DNA of 64,000 bases from Desarmillaria ectypa. Lineage: Eukaryota; Basidiomycota; Agaricomycetes; Agaricales; Physalacriaceae. Shown in pieces: positions 24,398 to 35,685 of the stretch. The notes under the pieces are model-generated. The model saw only the letters and a program-made list of their open reading frames with translations. It ran no database searches and was not told the DNA's origin. Numbering within the stretch: position 1 is the stretch's first letter; every line of letters begins with the position of its first letter. The position numbers and the translations under genes were made by a program. The stretch covers positions 1,426,001 through 1,490,000 of the forward strand of contig JAUDYN010000007.1 of the NCBI GenBank assembly GCA_030407005.1, given 5' to 3'.

Positions 24398-26608
24398 TCA
24401 TTTATTCTTGGAACTGGCCATTTCACGGGCAGCCTTGATTAATGGCGCAAGCGTCCTTAGAGGTTCTGAAAGCTTGAAAAATGGATGCTAGATGGAAACT
24501 CAGCAATCAATCCATGTAAACAAAGGAGACAAAATAACTGACCTGTAGTAACTGCGTCGCATTTGGCCTTTTCTCCGCATCTACTTCCAACGTTTTCGCC
24601 AAGTAATCGCTAAACGTCGAACTCAAATTCTCTGGGTTCTGAATTGTTGGTGTCCCATTCGTCGCGATCAAGTAAAGCGCCTTCAGGGGATTCTGGTTCA
24701 GATACGGAGGCTCCCCCTCGATCATCTCAATCGCCATGATTCCCAGACTCCATATATCCACCTTGGGACCGTACTCCTTCCTCGTGACAACCTCGGGAGC
24801 CATCCAATACGGCGTGCCCACCATCGTCGTGCGTTTTGCGCTCGCAGGATCGCTGATCTGCGCGCAGAACCCAAAATCTGTGAGCTTAATATCACCAACC
24901 ATGCTCAACAACACGTTGTCCGACTTGATATCTCGGTGGATCACACCATGTCGATGAAGATGCTCCAAGCCTTGCGCGGTTTCCCGCGACACCGCGGCAA
25001 TCTGACCCTCGGTCATTAAATTGGCAGTGACAACGTCCGTTAACGAGCCACCTTCCATGTACTCCATTACGACCCAGAGGTCATTCTTGTGCAGGAAGGA
25101 ATCGATATAGTTGACAATATTGGGGTGACGGGAGCTCCGCATGACCAGGATCTCATTAATGATGAGATCCTTCTTGGGCTGTTTCTCCAAGTCCATCTGT
25201 TTGATCGCGACGCTCATGTTTGTGCCCACCTGATACGCGGTGTACACGCCCCCACTAGCCCCCTGTCCAATCTTGACAAGGTTCCGGTACAGCCTCGTCG
25301 GATCGGCATCGGTACAGATCTGTTGCAAGCGTTTGACAATGTCCTCCTCCTTGGCCTTGTCGACCTTTTTCTCTCGTCGACGCGGAGTAGCGACACCAGC
25401 GGCTTTCGCCAGACTCTGGGCGGCGGGACTAGGCTGTTGTTGCTGCTGCTGACTCCGACCTGGTTGTTTCAACGGAAGATCTGTCTGGGAGGATCCGGGT
25501 GATGGCTTCGGGGTGGGCTGCTGTTGATGTTGTTGATGTTTGGTTGGGCCTGGGGCTGGGGAACGCTTATCACGGGTGGTATTGGAGCGGCGGACAGTTG
25601 AAGGCGAGGGGGACTGTTTGTTCGTGTTGCTGGGCGCCCTTTGGGACGTGGAACGGTCAAGGGTGGGCGTTACAGTTGTTGGCGGTGTGGGGGCGGGACG
25701 GTACGCGCTGGGTGCTGCTGTTGTTTGTAATTTTTTAGGAGGAATAGGTGGAGACCGCTGTATAACATGAACACAATAGATTTGGAGCAAAGCAAAAAGC
25801 TTACCGCGGCCTGATATTCTTCAGCCTCTGCTGCACCCATCTTATCCCAGACGTCGCCGTGACCTTCTTGGTAGAACTTGACGATCTCCATGACTGCCTG
25901 AGGATTTTTTTCCTGCTCGAGGCGGGAGATGCCACTCTCCTGAAGGAGTTGCTGCCATTCCTTGGGGAGACCAGTGAACTCTCCAGTGGACGAGTTAAAA
26001 CCAACGTGGGTAAGATGGACGGGGTCGTAGGGCGTGCTAATCTCAGGTCGCTTCTGCGTGTTGAAAATGAAGCCAAGGACACTCTTTTTCTGCTTGCTGG
26101 TGGTGCTGCTGCGTGCCCTGCCAGCAGCAAATTCGCTCTGAGACGGCGGGGGCAGTATTTCGGCAGGCTCGGCATAGTAGTCGTCGCGGGGAGGCGGAGG
26201 CGGGCCGGGCGTAGAGAGGCGGCGGGCGAGGGGCGGCTGGATCGGCTCCGCGGCAAAAATGTCGTTTAAATTGGCAGTGTTGGCTCGGCTTGGACGGGGC
26301 GGGGGCGCGGTAGTGGTGGAATACGCCATGTCGGTAGGCGGCTCGCTCGGCAGACTGAATTTTCGTGTGCGTGAGTTCTGTTTTTGGAGCGAGGTTCTGG
26401 GACGAGCTGGCTGCGCCCTGTTCGGCGGCGGCGGCGGCGGTGCTCTGGAAGGGACAAAAGGGCTGCTCGAGGCCTGTAGGTTGCTAACAGCAAGGAGAGC
26501 GTTGTATTCTTGTATCGATTCCCTCGAAGGACGATGATATTCGACAGTGATCTTGGACTGACGATGGCGGTGATGAGGAGAGCTTGCCTGGCCGGAAAGA
26601 GACATCAA
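24398..26608 (-). CDS. p21-activated kinase (Ste20/PAK family)
   Basis: Three exons (26608..25805, 25757..24543, 24487..24398; introns 47 and 55 nt) give 702 aa. Residues 1-185 are disordered and rich in Pro, with several proline runs that could bind SH3 domains. A CRIB motif ([20 protein letters not shown], about 190-210) binds GTP-loaded Cdc42/Rac. A second disordered linker holds poly-Gln tracts encoded by CAG/CAA repeats (25430-25460 and 25515-25535). The kinase domain has GQGASGGVY (about 432), VAIK (Lys about 454), HRDIKSDN (Asp about 544), DFGF (Asp about 562) and the activation segment [13 protein letters not shown]. No PH domain is seen, so it is Ste20/Pak1-like rather than Cla4-like. 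It would act in polarity and MAPK signalling. It converges with TEL1, 360 bp apart. Confidence 0.93.
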
Positions 26609-27771
26609 TACAGGTCTGGTGGCCCTGGCAGGCTGCTGTCACTGCTTCCGTCACCGAAAACAAACGTCTGGCGCACCTCGATATTATCCTTGATTCCTGA
26701 TTCCCTTGAAACTGCGATGTACTCCCACCGTAACTGTGGCAACCAAGATCAACTGTCACAATCACGGCCGACGCTTCTGCTTTCTCTTTCTTTCTATATG
26801 GCGGGATAGGTCCTAGTTCTACCGGCGTTGTGAGAAAAAACGTAAAGGATAAGGGGATGCAGAGAGGAAGTGGTTGCTCTAGTCACTTGGCCCAGCTGGA
26901 AAGCACGTGACTCTGACGACCACACGCACAATCAACCTTCTCGTACTGTTACACCCGCTATTTGATTTCCTCCCTGCGTCCCTGGCCACCAGTTTAAGCC
27001 GGACGAACGACATGAAAAGCGTGTTGTTTTCATTCAACGAGATTAAATAAATAACAAACTACGTACAACGCTGTATCTAAGAATAATATACAGCTACGCG
27101 CAAAGCCCTAACTGTCAGCCAGTGACGTTACGCGTCTACAAAAAAATTTCCTCGTAGTATATTTATTCACGAATCATGGTGCCAATTTGATTCGGTGAAT
27201 TCTTGTATCCTTCGAAGCACTTGGACATTAAAATTCATATCCAGCTGATCACTTCTACAACGAGCTCAGTCAAGACAACGAATATGGACACCGTTTTCGG
27301 CGGATCAACTCCCGGAGGATCATTTGCAGGAACTTCGCCGCTGGTCGGACAGCAACAGTTCGTAGTAGGGATTTGACGGAGCGGGGCCTGAGTGAAACTC
27401 AAGGCGAGCAAGAAGAAAAGGAAGCCCAATGCAGGTACGTAAAATTCCAGGTCGAGACGCAACCAAGTCAGAAAAAATCCTGGGATCGATGTAATCGTCT
27501 ATCTCAGTCTATTTGGCACTCATTTATCTGATGTGACGCAACAAGGAACCAACATTTTTCCCACCGCAAGCAGTTCACTGACCCTTTTGGGTAAAAACAA
27601 AAACGGAGATGACTCATCGCACAAATCCTATCTTATCACCGCTCAAATCCCGCCGCTCCCGAGTCCCGACGACGCGTTGCTCAATCAAGACAGTCAATAG
27701 CTGGTAGTAGGTGAATATGTCCATAGAATGTCGGGTATCCCAAGTAGATTCAATGCTAGAAATCATAAAGC
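26609..27771. other. intergenic stretch between PAK and Mvp1 genes
   Basis: Upstream of the PAK gene and downstream of the Mvp1 gene, both leftward. A minus-strand frame (27462-27235, 75 codons) begins MRLDLEFYVPALGFLFFLLA with a hydrophobic N-terminus; I do not recognise it and a chance frame is as likely. On the plus strand a 30-codon frame starts at 27281 and has no CaaX end, so it is not a mating pheromone precursor. Nothing else stands out. Confidence 0.35.
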
Positions 27772-30293
27772 TCACTCAAATGGCATCCCTTCTACGCCTT
27801 CGCCAAGGGACACCCAATTTCCCAACACGCTCTCTGCGAACTCCTGCTCTTCTCTTGCGAAGTTTTGCACCAACACTGTCACTAACGTATTCTCCCTGTT
27901 ATGCAACACTGCGCGCAGCTCGTGCCACATGCTATCCCCATCAAACCTAGTCCATACTAACGAAAGAACAAGAGAACACTCACCAAGCACGAATAAACAC
28001 TCTCCGGTTCAACTGCGCCGCTATAGTAGCTTGATCCTTCTCAATAAGTCCACTTATCCTATCAACGTCCTCCTGCCATGAATCCTTCTGTGCAGCCCGC
28101 ACACCCTCCATCTTCAACGAGTTCGTCTCCACCCGTTTCTTCAGCCTCTCGACTTGATCAATGGATAGTCTGTCATGTCGAATCAGTAGATCGCGCACGG
28201 CTATGTACAGATCGCGTTGCGACTATAACAGTCACTATCAGAAGTGAAAAAGGCGGGTACAAAATATTCACGCACCTTGAGCGCTTCCAGAGTAGTGTCA
28301 AACAACACTCGCGTCTAAGAACCTCGTTAGCCGATGGAACGAACCAAATAGAAGCCCTTTCACCCACCCTCAACTCGGACATTTCTGCATGTCTCTGAAA
28401 ATGGGCGACAGCTTGTTCAAGTCCTGCCTTCACCCCGCTAGATAAGTCGCACTCGTCTCCCCTCCAACAATTCTCGTTGACTTCCACAACAGCTCGGACG
28501 GTGTTCGTTAATCGCGCCAGATCGCCCTGTCGTGTGTCATCAAATGCCGGTTGCAGTGAGAACATTGTCGTAAGCAAAGAATTAACCGAGCGGTTCGAAG
28601 ATGACGAAAAGGAAGACGTTCGGGAAACAGGTACAGAAGAAGAAATCGGCAAAGCCGCGTGAGTCGACTGATAGGTACGTCGAAACGCGGGCATTCGTAC
28701 CGCTGCTGCTTCACGTCTCCTTATTATTCTCTCCGCCAGTATACATATCCGTTGCCATTGTTCGATAAGCGGGTTGACCTTGCCACGTACAATCCTACCA
28801 CGAGGCGCATAAGGCTCAGGAAACAGCATAGTACAGAAAAGACATACGCAATCTTGTCTTCCAAATCACTCGGGATAGCCATTTCCTCCACCTTGTCGAC
28901 GCGTTTACTTGCGGACTCCTCGTCTAGAACCATAGAGTTGTGTTTTCGCCATTCCTCCAACGAAGGTTCTGTCAAGAACACGGCTAGAACACCGTCCTCT
29001 TTGATGATGGGATGGTTTCTGAGGAAGCAATTACCAAAAAGCGGATAAATCAGAAGGATGCACACATCACATAGTTCAAAGACCTCGCCAATCCTCGTCT
29101 GAGTAGAGAGAGTAAATATAGCATCGTCAGCAACCCGCAATTCCGTACCTTCTTTGTTCCAAAAAGTATTCATCAGCTGTCAAAATACAATCAATGAAAT
29201 GACATAACCAACACGAGCACTACGCACGACCTATTCGTTTAGGTGGCAAAGCTGGGAAAAGGCGAAACGGATATCTTCGCGCCAGAACATCCCAAAGGAA
29301 CACAAACTCCGAGTATCGTCTCGCGACTGCCGGACCGCGCTGCCATAAACTTGATGTCAGAAAACGGGTGATGCATGCACATGAAGAAGAAAACGTACAT
29401 CCGAGGATACTTGGTACACCATGTATCGATTTAGTATGAATCCTTGCTGTCCAAGAATCGTCACCGTTACGCTGTCCTGCCTCTTCCACCATTCCTTTGG
29501 TAGTCCCGAGCCTGCAAGCGTCGATGGAACACCATTCGTACGGGCCGAATCGAAACCACTCATATTCGACGGCCCAGTGACTATTCCCCCACCAATTTTC
29601 CATGGATCATCAGCGGTGATAGTATTCTGTCTGAAATTAGGCACAGGCCCAAAAGCAGAAGGCTGAAGAGTGTCCAAGTCGAGATTCGGCTCGGGAAGTG
29701 TATTCTGTGATGACAAGGCAGCGACTTGCTCGATGCTCACGTCTACAAATAATCATAAAGTTTCTGTAAATAGTCCGTTATATCAAACGTACCTTTACCC
29801 GCCTGTGCAAGCGCAACAAGAGCCAGTGCAACGAAGAATTCGAGTTTGGATACACGCGGCCGGATGCTCACCAGGTTGACAATCTACAAGTCATGCTAAG
29901 CCAAAACGCTTGTCTACATATGGTCCCCGTACCCTATCAATGGTTCCCGCTGGCAACGACGACGTAGAAAGCACCCTCGACAGCGAGTTCACCGATGTTT
30001 CACCGCTATTCGTCGGGTCGACGGACGCAAACGCCCTATTGTATATTGACGGCACCGTCGCATCCGCTGCGGAGAACAATCCGTCCAGCATGTCCAGCAG
30101 AAGCATGGTATTCCTTACCGATAACGGAACTGAAGACGGTCGTCGAGGGTACTGGAGGTGAAGGACTAGGCGCAGTACTCCATGGGTCGAGTCCATCGTA
30201 TGCAGAGCCAGAAAGAGGGTTCTCGTCTACAAAGCTGCCTCCGAAGCCATTGGACGAGCCGTACCGTTGAGCAGGTCGAGGCGAATTGAACAT
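27772..30293 (-). CDS. MVP1: sorting nexin Mvp1 (PX-BAR, SNX8-like)
   Basis: Twelve exons (30293..30119, 30066..29933, 29883..29793, 29742..29399, 29339..29231, 29176..29149, 29098..29066, 29018..28848, 28794..28368, 28314..28276, 28222..27984, 27931..27772) give 649 aa. Mvp1 acts at endosomes in retrieval of vacuolar sorting cargo. The N-terminus is disordered, with an EH-like piece ([19 protein letters not shown]) as in family members. The PX domain (from about residue 215) includes [27 protein letters not shown] and LPALPPKRI, the basic pocket for phosphoinositides. The C-terminal BAR-like part includes [34 protein letters not shown] and the end [14 protein letters not shown]...[14 protein letters not shown]. 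Very small exons of 28, 33 and 39 nt occur. A 33-nt stretch after REAAA has splice-like ends but is kept as coding. All phases agree. Confidence 0.92.
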
Positions 30294-30499
30294 CACGCTG
30301 TGTGGACAAGAGTGGGTGGCTGTACAGCCTTTGCGGAGCGTACAAGTGACGTACTAGGTCATCCTTGAATTTAGAAAACTAGGTAATACAGTAGGTATGT
30401 TGGAAGATAATTTACGAAGACAACAGTACATTCAATTTTATCAGACAGATGTTACTCAAAGATCAGCCGAAAGCGAAAACGACGACAGAAAGCACGACC

Positions 30500-33400
30500 T
30501 TACACAGCAGACGAAGACACCGACGTGCTCGACATCTCCACTGGCACTTGACGATATCCATCTCTACTTCTACCTCCCCTTATACTGTTCCAAGCATCTG
30601 CGACAATACCCATCGTATCATCAAGGAACCCGCCTTCCTCTGACACCACTTCACCAGGCATGACGCTGTCCTTCGGTCTACACCACCATTTAAGCGTCAA
30701 TGAACTCGTAACAACGCTAACACTCGAGAACGCCATCGCTGCTCCTGCAAGCATTGGTGGCATGTACAATCCAAACGGCAAAAGCACCCCCATAGCAAGC
30801 GGGACCCCCAGAACGTTATAAATACATGCCCATATAAGATTGCGTCGTATCACAGCAAAGATCTTCCGAGACAGGTGAAGGGCCGCGACAACATCAAGAA
30901 GGTCAGAGCGCATAAGCACGATATCGGCCGCTTCGATGGCAACCGACGTTCCAGAGGACAGAGCGATTCCTACAGTGGCTGCAACGAGGGCGGGAGAGTC
31001 ATTGATGCCGTCTCCGACCTGCAAGAAGATCAGCGCTTCAAAGAAGTAGTAATACAGGCATAAAACACTTACCATTGCAACACCGTCGCCATGCTTCTCA
31101 ATCAACTCGGTAATTAACGTCGCTTTGCCTCCGGGAGAGATTCCTGCCCAAATCCCATCTTGTTTGATTCCTACTTGCTTCGCAATAGCGAGTGCAGTAG
31201 CCTTCCCATCACCAGTCATCATATTCACCTCGATGCCCATCTGCTGCAACGCCCGGATCGCATGTTTACTCGAAGCCTTCGGGGCATCCGACAACGACAC
31301 GGCTAGAATGAGCGTGGACTCCCGCGAAGAACCTTTCCGAATCGACACATAGATGACACTCCTGCCCTGTTCAGTTTCCTGGTTCTCGAAGCCCAGAATT
31401 GACGACGGCATTTCTTCATCAGACGCGGTTACGAAGCGCGTATTACCAACGAGTAACGTGTACTGCTGTCCGCGGCAGGCAAGAACGGCCTTAACGCCTG
31501 CTCCAGTGACGCTCTCGAACTGATCCACAACGACTTCGGGGAGTGGTTGATCTTGCAAAAGCTCTTTCCCGAATGTCGCTATCGCCTTGGCAAGAGGATG
31601 CTCGGATCGCGCCTCCGTTGCAGCTACCATCGCAATAACATCCCACCTGTCAGTTACTCCATCCGCGCACTTTCCGGTCAGTTGCGAGTCGCCTCCATAA
31701 GACTCTTCATTCTGGTGCCCGGGAACCCACCACAGTCCGGCAACGCTTAGTTTGCCGATCGTAACCGTGCCCGTCTTGTCCAAGACGACTCTCTTGATGG
31801 ATTTGCTTGCCTCTAGCGCTCGCCCGCCTTTAATCAGAATCCCATTCTTCGCCCCCATCCCAGTTCCCACCATGATTGCAGTAGGCGTACTGAGGCCGAG
31901 CGCACATGGGCACGCAATCACGATGACACTAATGCACATCTGCAAGCATATCGCGAGTTTGCTGGCTCCGTGTCGGTGGAACATCATAGGTAGGTTCTCA
32001 TCATTGACAACATGAGCCAAGACCATCCAAATCAGAAATGTCACCGCCCCAAGCGAGATCACCGTCGGAACGAAATACCCGGCCACTTTGTCCGCAAAGG
32101 CTTGAATTGGGGCTTTGGACGTTTGAGCCTCCTCGACCAGACGAACAATCTGCGATAGAGCGGTGTCTTTTCCCGCACGCGTAACGACCATGTCGAAAGC
32201 ACCTAGTCCATTGACTGTGCCTCCGATAACCGTGTCTCCCACCTGCTTAACCACAGGAACCGCTTCACCGGTGATAGCACTCTCATCCACGCTAGATGAT
32301 CCTCGCAAAACGGTACCATCAGCGGGAATTTTATCGCCGGGGACCAGCTTGACTGTATCGCCGACTTCAACGAGTTCAGTCGGCACTTTCTTTTCCTGTG
32401 TACACGCTGGTGCATCGGTGTAGATCGTAGCCATCGAAGGAGCGAGGGACATGAGATCCGTTAGAGCAGCGCTCGTGCGTCCCTTGGCCTTATTCTCCAG
32501 ATAGCGGCCAAGGGAGATGAACATGATCAACATTGTGCTAGTATCGAAAAATAGCGTAGGGTGGAAGCCTGGTGTATCATTGAACAGTGCGAAGAACATG
32601 GCCCCGACGGAATAAAAATAAGCGGCCGAAGTACCCAACATGACTAGTACATCCATTGTAGCAGTTCCATGTTTCAGAGACTTGAATGCGTTACGGTGAA
32701 ATTTAGCACCCACCCAAAATTGCGCGGGAGTAGTGAGTAGGAGAAGGATGATATCTTCGAGATGAATACCAGTGCACAGGTGCATGGAAAGGTACATCCT
32801 CAGCGGTGGGAAGAGATGGCATATCTGGGAAATGAAGAAAACCGGGACAGCAAACGCGACAGACCACAGGAATCGTGACCGCCATTCAAGGACCTCCTTG
32901 GTCCTTTGAAGCGACTGGACTTGAGTCGCATCGTTTTGGTCAGACACCATAGCATCAAAACCCATGTCTTCTATGCGTTCCACTATCTCCCGAGGCCCGA
33001 TGAACGCCCGGTCAAACTGGATGGTCGCAGTATTGGTGGCGAGGGACACTGATACACTCAATATACCAGGGACCGACGACAGACCGGATTCGACGGTGTT
33101 TGTGCAAGAAGCGCAGGTCATGCCATACACCCGAATGACTATCGAATCCTCTCGTGATGGCGGGATAACCGTAGCATCGAAGCCTATGTCCTCGATTTCC
33201 TAGGTAAATTTTAATATAATATCTGCATGCCCATTCAAAATATACTTACGCTTGTGATCTTCTCCGGATTCCACCGCGAAGGGTCGTACTCAACGACCCC
33301 GCGTTCCGAGAGTAAGGCTACCTTGACCGAGTGGATCCCTTCCTGAGGTCGTAGCATCCCCTCGATGGACTGTAAAATTGCCTTAGTCTCCGTAGACGCT

Positions 33401-33609
33401 ATCCAAGTCAGCATGCTCACCTCTACACACGCTCCGCAGGTCATTCCCTCGATCCTGAACTCACACTTTTCGATCACTTGGTCCTCGAGGTCGAGCTCCT
33501 TACCAGCATTAGCCATGAGTGGTTCAGAGGAGCCCATTGGTAGTTCGACAGACTCAAACGAGGAGCTCAGAGGGGACCGTGCCCACAGATTGGTGAGGAA
33601 ATTGGCCAT
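30500..33609 (-). CDS. CCC2: copper-transporting P-type ATPase (Ccc2/ATP7 type)
   Basis: Four exons (33609..33421, 33369..33250, 33199..31073, 31018..30500) give 984 aa, close to yeast Ccc2. It pumps Cu(I) into the Golgi to load secreted copper enzymes such as ferroxidases and laccases. Two heavy-metal-binding domains are present, GMTCGAC (Cys 58 and 61) and GMTCASC (Cys 132 and 135). The P1B core follows: ITGEAVP actuator loop, membrane CPC motif (IACPCALG, about 533-535), phosphorylation site DKTGT (Asp about 577), SEHPLA, MTGDG and GDGINDSPAL. The C-terminal tail is short and Ser-rich. Introns of 51, 50 and 54 nt; those of 51 and 54 nt would also read through in frame, so they are assigned by splice sites and by the family alignment. 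Its start lies 338 bp from the divergent COQ3 start, so they share a promoter region. Confidence 0.95.
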
Positions 33610-33946
33610 CCCGTGGATTCTTCCCGCGTGATATTAATACAGTAACAGAATAGTGTGCTGGGATACGTGGACCTGTAGGCGAAGTTCGCACCGATGTGAT
33701 GACTACACCGGATAGAGAATGGAATGATGGGAACTGGTCAAGGAGCCGATCGGAATAATGCGCCTGCGCTGGATGACTGAGCCACTGAGTAAGTACAATG
33801 AGAAAAGTGTGTCAAAATGCCGCACGTTTCGGCCGAATTGCCCCCGCTGACTAATGATTCTGTGAGGCTAATTTGCCATTTCCGGCGAGATTTATCCCCC
33901 AAAATACTCAGACAATATTCGGTTTTCGTCCGGAAATTGACCCACC
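33610..33946. promoter_or_regulatory. shared divergent promoter region, CCC2 and COQ3
   Basis: This 337-bp gap separates the start codons of two genes transcribed away from each other, so both promoters must lie here or overlap the first exons. Position is the only evidence; I see no unambiguous TATA box or known operator. Confidence 0.5.
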
Positions 33947-34865
33947 ATGCTTCCCTCGCGTATCTTGCGTTCAACGGTGAACGCTGCGGAAATATCTTTC
34001 TTTTCGCGCCTTTCTTCGCAGTGGTGGGATGAGCGTGGCGAGTTTGCCTTTCTGCATCAGATGAATCCTGTTCGAATGCAATTCATCCGACAGAAGCTTC
34101 TTGAAACAGCGCGCGATGAAGATCAGACTGCATCGCAAAATGTCCTAAAGGGTCTCCAAGTTCTGGACGTCGGCTGTGGGGGTGGATTACTATCAGAGGT
34201 ATCTTTTTATCTACTCCGAGATTTTCATCTCACCTCTCGCAGAGCCTAACTCGTTTAGGTGCCCGTACAGTGGGAATCGACGCATCCGAGTCCAATATTG
34301 AGATAGCCAAACATCATGCGTCGACAGACTCCAAATTGTCCGAAAATCTGTCCTATATGCACACATCGGTAGAGTCTTTACTCTCGCAGCCTAAGCGATA
34401 CGACGTCGTGTGCTCGATGGAGGTCCTGGAGCATGTTGACAATCCGGCTCTCTTCCTATCTACATGTGCTCAGCTTCTTAAGGTCTGAGCCTCTCTGTGT
34501 CTTACACTAACTTGATGCTGAAGTGTCTCTAGCCATCTGGCCATCTTTTCCTTTCCACAATCTCCCGGACTCCGCTGGCCTATTTCCTCACTATTCTGAT
34601 GGCTGAGAATGTTCTGCAACGAGTTGCTCCTGGGACACACACGTACTCCAAATTCATAAAACCCTCTGAGCTTATCGAGTTCTTCCAGTCCCACGGGTCC
34701 CGTCCGTGGATAGCGCCTTCGGCCGCCCAGCCAACAAGGACAGAAGCCGAAGTGCGGGGCATAGTGTACAACCCCCTTTCGTCCAGCTGGAATCTTGCTC
34801 CCAGGGATGCGTGGGCCGCGACAGAATGCAATTATATGTTCTGGGTTAGGAAGCCTGCCGAATAA
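33947..34865 (+). CDS. COQ3: ubiquinone biosynthesis O-methyltransferase Coq3
   Basis: Three exons (33947..34198, 34243..34482, 34533..34865; introns 44 and 50 nt) give 274 aa. Coq3 performs both O-methylations of the coenzyme Q ring, in mitochondria. The first about 20 residues (MLPSRILRSTVNAAEISFFS) are basic and hydroxylated like a mitochondrial presequence. Family landmarks are QWWDERGEFAFLHQMNPVRM, SAM motif I LDVGCGGGLLSE (about 73-84), TVGIDASESNIEIAKHHA, VCSMEVLEHVDNP and the C-terminal HTYSKFIKPSEL and GIVYNP. Length and motif order are normal and the frame is intact. Confidence 0.95.
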
Positions 34866-35685
34866 TTCAGGGATGACGGCATTCCCACGAGCATGCGGTG
34901 GGCGGCCGCGGCTCTGGTGTATCAGTCCCCAAGGAGCTCTCTGCGATGCTGTGAGGAGTACCGGCGATACTCCATGTGAAACGTTTCTGATATTTAGACA
35001 CGTATGCACCAAAATGTTCTCATGAATACACAAAGCAAGCACGATAGTCGGATGATACAATTCACACTTGCTGTTGAAATTACGGGACTGGAAGACTTTG
35101 AGTAAAAGGTAGTACTAGCTTGTAGCAGTTAATCGTAGTCAATTTGAGTTCGAAATTTACTGTTCGGACTATCAGGCTTATTTGACCGAAATGGTAAGCG
35201 CTAAGCGTAACCAGAAGGATTGAAGAGAGAAACCCGACGAGCGCTAAGCGTAGTTGGTGAGATTCGAAGGCAGAAAGCGCTAAGCATATTTGGCCAAGGA
35301 AGTTCACACAAGTGATAGTTGGTAAAGCAGAAGACAGATTTTTACTACTCGTAGAAGTACATTTATATATGTGCCTTTGGACTGGATTCTAGCTACGACC
35401 TTAGTGAATGTTCTTCGGCGTTCTCGGGAGTGAGCGAAGTGCATGGAAATGTCAAGAAAAAGAAAGAGAAAGAGATTCGTAAGCACGGACTAGGCAAGTG
35501 GAGGCCCCATCATTGTGCCGAGCATGGCTGCGCCGAGATACCTATACCCACAACACCTGCACACTCCATTCACTATGACTCGTAAAATACCGTACAAATA
35601 TAAGATGCTACGAAGATAATTGGTATCATACTATTAGGTGGGGAAAGGTATTCTACTCTATTGGTACAACTAACTGGACCTAGTG
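34866..35685. other. intergenic stretch between convergent COQ3 and exchanger genes
   Basis: Both flanking genes end here. It includes the three-copy 13-base motif listed separately. AT-rich, with no open frame of interest and no RNA gene seen. Confidence 0.45.
35197..35288. repeat. three spaced copies of a 13-base motif (AGCGCTAAGCGTA)
   Basis: The motif occurs at 35197-35209, 35240-35252 and, with one change (AGCGCTAAGCATA), at 35276-35288. Spacings are 43 and 36 bases. The first half, AGCGCT, is palindromic. It lies between convergent gene ends, so it may be a remnant tandem repeat, a terminator-related signal or a protein-binding site. I cannot tell which. Confidence 0.5.

Noticed and set aside
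25430..25540. Tandem CTG-rich repeat taken as a possible array element
   Set aside because: It codes in frame for the poly-Gln linker of the PAK kinase. There are no spacers and it is not a CRISPR-like array.
27231..27462. Possible pheromone precursor or small secreted protein between the PAK and MVP1 genes
   Set aside because: The plus-strand 30-codon frame has no C-terminal CaaX box, and the minus-strand frame has no recognisable mature peptide. No mating-type receptor gene is nearby.
28660..28692. Possible 33-nt intron in MVP1 after REAAA
   Set aside because: It is in frame either way, very short, and reading through gives an ordinary polar linker. Kept as coding.
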